From contig RMBW01000008.1 in the NCBI GenBank assembly GCA_004009845.1, positions 186,001 to 250,000 on the forward strand: a stretch of 64,000 nt of DNA, in the 5' to 3' direction. The notes under the pieces are model-generated. The model made no database searches, was not told the origin of the DNA, and saw nothing but the letters and a program-made list of their open reading frames with translations. Below are positions 57,309 to 64,000 of this stretch, piece after piece. A program made the translations under genes and the position numbers. Within the stretch, counting starts at the first letter, position 1, and every line of letters starts with the position of its first letter. Origin of the DNA: Davidsoniella eucalypti (taxonomy: Eukaryota; Ascomycota; Sordariomycetes; Microascales; Ceratocystidaceae).

Positions 57309-59197
57309 ATGGGCTCCCTTTTCGAGCAGTCAGGGAATGGCACCCTGTTCCTGGGCGGCCAGAAGATTTCCGGCAGTGACATTCGCGATCAAAACGGTGT
57401 GTGCACATGCAGCAAAACTGACCCTCGAAAGCTTCCCCTATACTAACTGTTGACGATGCTTTCTAGTTGCCGCCACCCAGGCTGTTGCCAATGTCGTCAG
57501 AAGCTCTTTCGGCCCTAGTGGCCTAGACAAGATGATGGTTGACGATATCGGTGTATGTTGTGCATTCCTCTTTCCAGCCCTATTGCCGAAATATCATCCC
57601 TACTATCTTGCCCGACCCCGTCACACACCAGTGCCGAACAGAAGACTGACATGTGCTTTTACACACTCTCTAGGATGTTACCGTGACCAATGATGGCGCC
57701 ACCATTCTCTCACTACTAGATGTCGAGCATCCCGCCGGCAAGATTCTTGTCGACCTCGCCCATCAGCAAGACAAGGAGGTCGGTGATGGAACCACCTCTG
57801 TCGTCCTAATCGCCGCTGAGCTGCTTCGTCGTGCCAACGAGCTCATGAAGAACCGGATACACCCCACCACCATCATCACTGGCTACCGCTTGGCCATCCG
57901 TGAAGCCATCAAGTACATGAACGAGAACATCAGCATCAAGGTCGAGAACCTTGGTCGCGAACCCCTCCTAAACATCGCCAAGACCTCTATGTCCTCTAAG
58001 ATCATTGGTGCTGACGGAGAGTTCTTTGCCGATATGGTTGTCGATGCTATGCTAGCTGTCAAGACCGTCACCTCCAAGAACGAGATCAAGGCCCCTGTCA
58101 AGGCCGTTAACATCCTCAAGGCCCATGGTAAGGGTACCAAGGAGTCTGTACTGGTTAAGGGTTATGCCCTCAACTGCACTGTTGCTTCTCAGGCCATGGT
58201 GACGCGGATACAAGATGCTAAGATTGCTGTTCTGGACATGAACCTCCAGAAGGAGCGCATGAAGCTTGGTGTCCAGATCACCGTCGACGATCCGCAACAG
58301 CTAGAGGCCATCCGCGCACGTGAGTCGGGCATGGTCATGGAGCGTGTGGAGATGATTCTAAAGGCCGGCGCTAATGTCGTCCTGACTACCAAGGGTATCG
58401 ATGATATGGTGCTGAAGATGTTCATTGAGCGTGGTGCCATGGCTGTCCGTCGCTGCAAGAAGGAGGATCTACGCCGCATCGCCAAGGCTACTGGAGCTAC
58501 CCTTCTCAGCACTCTGTCTGATCTGAACGGTGATGAGAAGTTTGAGGCTTCGTACCTAGGTAGCGCCGAAGAGGTTGTCCAGGAGCGCATCTCTGATGAT
58601 GAGTGCATCCTAGTCAAGGGTACTAAGGCCCAGAGCTCTGCCTCCATCATTCTACGTGGTCCCAACGACTACCAGCTGGATGAGATGGAGCGTTCCGTGC
58701 ATGACTCTTTGTGCGCTGTCAAGCGTGCCCTTGAGAGTGGTGCCGTTGTGCCTGGTGGTGGTGCCGTCGAGACCGCTCTCCACATCTACCTCGAGGAGTA
58801 TGCCGGCACCGTCGGCTCTCGTGAGCAACTAGCCATTGGCGAGTTCGCCCAGGCTCTACTTGTTATCCCAAAGACCCTTGCCATCAACGCAGCCAAGGAT
58901 GCCTCTGAACTAGTGGCGCAACTACGTTCCAGACACGCCGTCTCCCAGAGAGCGCCCGATGCCGAGTCACAGGACGATGAGAAGACTGCGGCGCGCAAGA
59001 AGGCTTACAAGAACTACGGTCTAGACCTTACCAAGGGCAAGGTTGTTGATTCCATCAAGGCTGGTGTTCTCGAGCCCAACATTAGCAAGATTCGCCAGTT
59101 CAAGTCCGCCGTCGAGGCGTGTATCAGCATCATGCGTATTGATACTCTGATCAAACTGGACCCTGAGATGCCACAGGATGATGGCCACGGTCACTAG
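57309..59197 (+). CDS. CCT1: Chaperonin CCT/TRiC subunit alpha
   Basis: One of eight subunits of the cytosolic chaperonin that folds actin and tubulin. Exons 57309-57396, 57467-57552 and 57674-59197 join in frame to 565 aa; introns are 70 and 121 nt. Equatorial ATP-site motifs are SSFGPSGLDKMMVDDIGD, VTNDGATIL, GDGTTSVVLIAAELL and, near the C-terminus, VVPGGGAVETALHIYLEEYA. The DDIGDVTVTNDGATIL and LLDVEHPAGK forms are those of subunit alpha. The end PEMPQDDGHGH is a usual short acidic/His tail. The start follows a pyrimidine-rich leader. Confidence 0.96.
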
Positions 59198-59604
59198 AGG
59201 AGATGAAGGGAGGGAGGCATGTGCTGGATACAATGCTGTAAAGGTTTTCGGGTTATACCATGGGTAAATTGAAAGAAAAAAATGCACATTGTTGATTAAT
59301 AGATTTGACAAAGGGCTGTCTTGTAACAAAATATAATACCACCTTCGTCTACTGGTATCACCTTTCAGATTGACTCTTCACATCATGATAAATCTCTAAC
59401 TTGTTTCATCTCTATCGTAGAATACCATGCGTTTGTTCATTACTCATTTCTGCTGGAGGAGGTAGGGAAAACACAAAAAATCAAAAGAAATGAAAATGAA
59501 ACCCTCAGGGAGGGATACTGCGCCGGCTTCTATGCTATATACAGTAGATAACGAAACAACAATCAACTCCAGTGTACATGAGGTCCAGGTATATAGTCAT
59601 ATCT
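59198..59604. other. Convergent intergenic region, CCT1/LYC1
   Basis: 407 bp between stop codons, presumed 3' UTRs only. Confidence 0.45.
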
Positions 59605-60828
59605 TCAATACCAGCCGAATTTCTCGGACGCCGTCCAGTAGGTGGGACTCTTGCCCTTGAAGTGACCATGCATCATGACACTCGGAATACTAGAGTCTTC
59701 CCGGTCAACCATTTCAAACTTGATACCGCCAGCACTCAGAGCTTCAATGACACGTTCAGATGGATTCCACATTTCAACTGAAGACGTAGTCCACTCATGA
59801 GCTTCCTTGAGGGCAACATTGAATATGGCACGCAGGTTCTGGACAAGCTCTGTCTGAGTAGTGTTGTCTGGGTCTTCAAAGGCCAGACGCAAGATATGCA
59901 TGGTGTTATCATGGGAACTCGCAGCACCAGAGTAGTAGCTACGAACCCAAGCGGCCCATACACGGCGACCCTCAGGGCCAGCAATGGCGCCTCGCACAGC
60001 TGGACTCTTCTTGAAGATGGCAGTCGTCATGAAGTCCTCGCGTAGGTGGTGCCAAAGCATAGTATCGTAGTCTGGGATCAAGGCAACCTCTGAATTTTTA
60101 GTCTTTTGCATGTACTGCCGTAGTACTTGCTCATCGATAACACACAACTCTGCCAAGTCATGCATACGCAGTGTTTGCGCTTGGTCGTCCAGTTTGGCAT
60201 CGCCTAGGCCTGTTGGTGAAGGCTTGATCTCGACGTGTTTGCTCTGGTGAATCTCCCAGCCCAGCTTTGAGTAGAAGGACTTTCCAATATCCGAGTACAG
60301 TACTGAGAAACCCGGAGTTTCGTGGCCGGTCACGCTACTTGGCGCTTCGAACTCGTTCTGGAGCAACTGCATGAGACGGCGGGCATACTTGCGGCCGCGA
60401 TACTTGGTGTCCGTGTAGACAGCGCCTATAGCCTGAACCTCGACTTCATGCACGGTACCGTTTTCAGACATCAAGCCCCGACGTCGCAGAGTATCGCATG
60501 AGGAGAGAATAGGCCGTGAATCAGGGCCGTCCTGTGTAGTCAAGATCCACTGGCGCGCCGAGCCGCGTTGAGCCAGTGGTAAATGGGTGAGGAATTTCTC
60601 GCGGCGGATATAGTCTTCTCGCGATGGAAGCGCACTGCCCCAGTCTTCCGACGTCAGTGTATAGATATGGGCGCATTCTTTAGGCGTGGGATGTTCGATT
60701 ATGACCGCCGGCGAGTGGGCGACGGGCAAGTCGGCCCCGAGAAGCTCGACAGGCCGATAGGACTTGGTCGCTGTCGTGGTGGGGAGGCTAGCAGTGGCCT
60801 GTAAGACACCATTCGAGTCGCCAGTCAT
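59605..60828 (-). CDS. LYC1-like GNAT acetyltransferase
   Basis: Resembles Yarrowia Lyc1, a lysine N6-acetyltransferase of lysine degradation. Single exon, 407 aa. The GNAT domain is in the first half: AHIYTLTSEDWGSALPSRED, then VQAIGAVYTDTKYRGRKYAR (the acetyl-CoA pyrophosphate-binding RGRKYA element) and PGFSVLYSDIGKSFYSKLGW. The C-terminal half, with LIPDYDTMLWHHLREDFM, WAAWVRSYYSG and a final KSPTYWTASEKFGWY, is the LYC1-type extension. That end is strongly conserved in the family. The substrate is inferred from homology and could differ. Confidence 0.82.
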   Translation of the reverse strand: MTGDSNGVLQATASLPTTTATKSYRPVELLGADLPVAHSPAVIIEHPTPKECAHIYTLTSEDWGSALPSREDYIRREKFLTHLPLAQRGSARQWILTTQDGPDSRPILSSCDTLRRRGLMSENGTVHEVEVQAIGAVYTDTKYRGRKYARRLMQLLQNEFEAPSSVTGHETPGFSVLYSDIGKSFYSKLGWEIHQSKHVEIKPSPTGLGDAKLDDQAQTLRMHDLAELCVIDEQVLRQYMQKTKNSEVALIPDYDTMLWHHLREDFMTTAIFKKSPAVRGAIAGPEGRRVWAAWVRSYYSGAASSHDNTMHILRLAFEDPDNTTQTELVQNLRAIFNVALKEAHEWTTSSVEMWNPSERVIEALSAGGIKFEMVDREDSSIPSVMMHGHFKGKSPTYWTASEKFGWY

Positions 60829-63394
60829 AGTTCCAAGTCCAAAAGGTCAAAGGAGCTTTGACGATCACCGAGTACAGAGAACGCTTGCTGAGAAAAAGAA
60901 GCTTAAATCAGCGTCTAGTTGTAGGTATAAGTGCGCAAGATAACCCTAGTTGGGTGTGCTAAGATAATACGATAAGTAGTCGTCTTAAGGTAATGTAGTA
61001 TGTATGTAGTTTGGTATAAGAAAGCCTATAGTAGCTAAGCAAACAAAGTTATTGCTAGATCAGAGTAGGAAGGTTCAGATAAAGAAAAACCAAGTTAGTC
61101 CATTGAATTCTCCCTATGGTTGTTTTCTTTATCGACATTCATTACTCCCCGATTCCTCCAGCAGTTACTCTTAGCACTTTCGCAGGTTGCTCCGGCCTTG
61201 ATATTTTATAACCAAACTGAAAATTGTAGTTGCTTATTTGGAACGGACCGCACACAAAAAAAACAGGGTCCATAGCCAACAACCAAGCTTCCATCCCCAC
61301 AGAGAAAGGCCAAAAGCGGGCAATCAAGGGCGGGGCCATAACTATGCAGTCGGTTATCGCTGTTGCCTTCCTTTGTCACACGAGGCCTATAGTAGTGCCG
61401 TTTAGTGGGTTGGCTTTACTTTTTACAGGGCATGTTTTCAGCGTCCTTGGTTCTATTCCAGTTGAGTTGTTCACCAAGGAGGCATAGACATAGATAACAA
61501 CAACAATGAACAGTATATTCTCAACATCGCATCACAATGCCATTTTGGATTTTGATCATCGGGCTTTTTTTCTCCTTGACAGCCAAGTCCATGATAAGCA
61601 TCCGGAAGAAATAGCCTGGGAAGTTCTTGGAATTCTTGGGGCTAGCAACGATAACCAACAACCTAAATGAACGGTGTGCACATACCCAGGTCAAATGATG
61701 CCTGTTGATAAGCCGGCTCGGCATGGCTTGCCACGGACGAAGTAAAGTCGAGCAAGCAAACAACAAAGCAAAGCCTAATAAGCTTTTGGGAAGGACACCA
61801 CAGTCACACCCAAAATGCAGTGCCGTACATATGTGCTCTATGTGCACATTGTTATTGTGCTATCGCATAGCTCAAGATAGCATATAACGTAACAACACAT
61901 ATTCGTGGCGCTTCGCTTATACATATAGTTGAAATCGTCATGTCTCCGTGTCCTAGCGTTGATGTAACTTGCGAATAGTCTCCCGAGGGGGCATAAGACA
62001 TATCAATAATCTGTGATTGGTTGCAGGATCGCCTCCATACAAGTTGAAGCTCGAGATATTCAAAGTGGCAAACTCCATCTTCTATAAGACTTGGCTTGAC
62101 AACATTTAGTTTGGATATCTCCAATATTATATCATTTATAGAAGGTCACGCTGTCTTGTCCCCAAACACGGATGAACACATTCTTTTTTCTATAATGACT
62201 TATCCTAGGCGATATCATTATTATCCCTTTGAAGCATGTTAGCCGATATGCCGACGATATGCGATCAAGTCTACTAATACATCATATTATTTCATCAACG
62301 TCGAAGATTAGATGGCGTTTAACTAAGTCTACAAGTTTCAATCTTACTACCAGAAGTATCGTCAAAATTGGGTAAGTCTTGTTATGTTTATCGAAGATAT
62401 GAACTCACTCAAAGGAGACATCAATACTATCAGAATTACAGGGGAGTAAGACCTGTATGGTGGTTCGGTGCTTTTGGACGCCCATCTCGTATTGCTATCT
62501 ATCCCTATCCAACTAGTTACATAAAGCTCTAGTATTACCCAATGTATCAAAAGGAGGCATGCAACATTTTGGTGGTTAGCTGCATAATACATGTCCAGGT
62601 TCGGTCTAGTAAAACCGCGTTTATTTCTAATCCTAGAATCAAGTAGAACTACCCATTCGACTAAATGTATCTCTATCTTATACATCCTTTATAAAGCCAT
62701 CTTGAAGCTCAGTTCGGAGGTTTTGTAGTATAATGTGCTGTATCCTATTTACAACGATATTACACAGCAGGGATAGATTTCTCTCTAGTGGAGATTGGTA
62801 GAAGCTCATAATGTATTTCGAATAGATTTCACCAAACCAATAGAAAATTTGTTTATTTCTCTAAAGTCTGGGGAAATCGGTATGTATCGTTATAGTATAG
62901 CCGACGGACATCTCAAGGACAAGAGCCGAAATGGGGCACCAATACATTAGCCGAAGATAAGGCACATTGCCATTGCTATCTCTACTCTACCATCGACAAG
63001 CCAGCTTTTGACAGAACAGGAAAGACAAAGTCGTTGATGGATCTCTTGTAATGTACGGAATATTAATGCAATAGTGGATAACGATCGATGAGAAGTTACA
63101 TTGATCGAATTGTAGCCCCAACCCATATTTACATAAAGTCACCACTATGCTGTTAAATCACAACTGAATGAGTCAGCAAGGCGTAGGGTCCCTTTTTTTT
63201 TCTTTCTTTTTCTATAGGCAAAGCTAACGCCGGACCCGGCACGTGTAGAAGCGAGGTGGGATTTATAGAGTTTACGGCTTCACTGACGTCAAAGCTGCTC
63301 TCAGAGCATATGGATTGATTTTTTTTCTGCAATCGTTTTTCTTCCCTCTTATCCCGCCTTCTTCTTTGCTACCGATACATACAGAATAGTCGGC
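60829..63394. other. Divergent intergenic region, LYC1/MRPS12
   Basis: About 2.6 kb, AT-rich, with both promoters. A minus-strand frame at 62362-62685 and others are unsupported. CRE and E-box motifs near the MRPS12 end are listed separately. Confidence 0.4.
63240..63291 (+). promoter_or_regulatory. E-box and CRE upstream of MRPS12
   Basis: CACGTG at 63240-63245 and the perfect palindrome TGACGTCA at 63284-63291 stand 104-155 bp upstream of the ATG. They are binding cores for bHLH and for CREB/ATF-type bZIP factors. Function is inferred from motif and position only. Confidence 0.4.
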
Positions 63395-64000
63395 ATGTTC
63401 CTCCGCCGCCTGGCCTTTGTAGCGCCGGCATGGCGCCCAATAGTCACTATGTCGGCCACCCCAGCCACTGCCATTGCCTCGATGACCATGGCCAAAGCCG
63501 CCAAGTCGATCACTCGACCGTCGCCTGGCTTTCAGAACATTGCCGCGAAGGCTTTCTCGACTACTCCAGTCCGGCCAGCAACCATCATGCAGGTTCTGCG
63601 TGTACGTCCCTAATCTCTACGACTCCTACGTTTTTTTTTTTTCATTTGTCTGAACAATATCGAACACGTTGATCTTTATATACACATACTAGATAACTCT
63701 GGTCATGTCAGAACATATTCGCAGGGTTCGAAAGTAACGGTGGACTTGTATGCTAATATCTTCATGGTATAGGGTTGCCGTAAGGGAAAGCGCGCTCGTC
63801 ACGCTACATCCCCCGCTCTATCTAGCATCAACGCCCCGATGAAGAAGGGCGTCTGCCTCAAGGTTGGTATCGTGCGTCCCAAGAAGCCTAATTCGGGCGA
63901 GCGCAAGACAGCCCGTGTCCGTCTCTCAACTGGCAAGGTTATCACTGCTTATGTCCCCGGTGAGGGCCACAACATTCAGCAGCACAGTGTCGTCCTAGTG
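63395..64000 (+). CDS. MRPS12: Mitochondrial small-subunit ribosomal protein uS12m (3'-partial)
   Basis: Decoding-centre protein of the mitochondrial ribosome. Exon 1 (63395-63601) and exon 2 (from 63773 to the window end) join in frame; the intron is 171 nt. The N-terminal about 58 residues form an Arg/Ala/Thr-rich mitochondrial presequence ending near KAFSTTPVRPATIMQVLR. Then come GCRKGKRARHATSPAL and the uS12 core: KKGVCLKVGIVRPKKPNSGE, RKTARVRLSTGKVITAYVPG and EGHNIQQHSVVLV. The window ends in the middle of the core, probably 20-30 residues before the stop. Confidence 0.93.

Noticed and set aside
61142..62685. Several short frames between LYC1 and MRPS12
   Set aside because: None has recognisable motifs or convincing splice partners; the region is AT-rich intergenic sequence.

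Overview
The window looks like nuclear DNA of an ascomycete fungus, most likely a filamentous Pezizomycotina-type species; the class is not resolved. The evidence is a dense set of conserved fungal genes (DASH subunit Dad4, SUN-family wall protein, Arp5 and Ies6 of INO80, LYC1 lysine acetyltransferase, Csn12/PCID2), many short introns of 50-130 nt with GT..AG ends and CTAAC/CTGAC-like branch sites, and two intron-bearing tRNA genes. No prokaryotic, viral or CRISPR features were seen.

Layout. 0-3 kb: profilin (5' end cut off by the window) converging on five-exon GOT1. 4-10 kb: IES6, DAD4, a poorly understood 1.5 kb stretch on the minus strand with a FAR1-like zinc-finger fragment and an unrecognised spliced coding segment, then ARP5. 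10-19.6 kb: a bZIP factor, a repeat-bearing stretch ending in tRNA-Ala(AGC), a Csn12/PCID2-type PCI protein and a GPI-anchored SUN-family protein. 19.6-28.8 kb: gene-poor, with only tRNA-Gln(TTG). 28.8-33 kb: a secreted spherulin-like cupin converging on mitochondrial EF-G2. 33-38.8 kb: a pyrimidine-rich leader region followed by a protein with a possible nuclease-like fold. 40.5-52 kb: PQ-loop membrane protein, TCAB1/Swt21-like WD40 protein, a candidate Zip2/SHOC1-like meiotic protein and DDB1. 52-64 kb: Rieske protein, cytosolic ProRS, CCT1, LYC1-like acetyltransferase and the start of mitochondrial ribosomal protein uS12m.

Most genes are housekeeping and independent. The clearest functional grouping is IES6 with ARP5, which encode the two subunits of one INO80 module and lie about 3 kb apart. 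Several divergent pairs share short intergenic regions (IES6/DAD4, Zip2-like/DDB1, ProRS/CCT1), and the WD40 and Zip2-like genes converge with 36 bp between stop codons. Exon boundaries were placed by hand from splice consensus, frame continuity and remembered family conservation. They are predictions. I found no convincing new multi-gene system; the best leads are the 5.9-6.9 kb minus-strand stretch and the 37.5 kb gene with its long leader.
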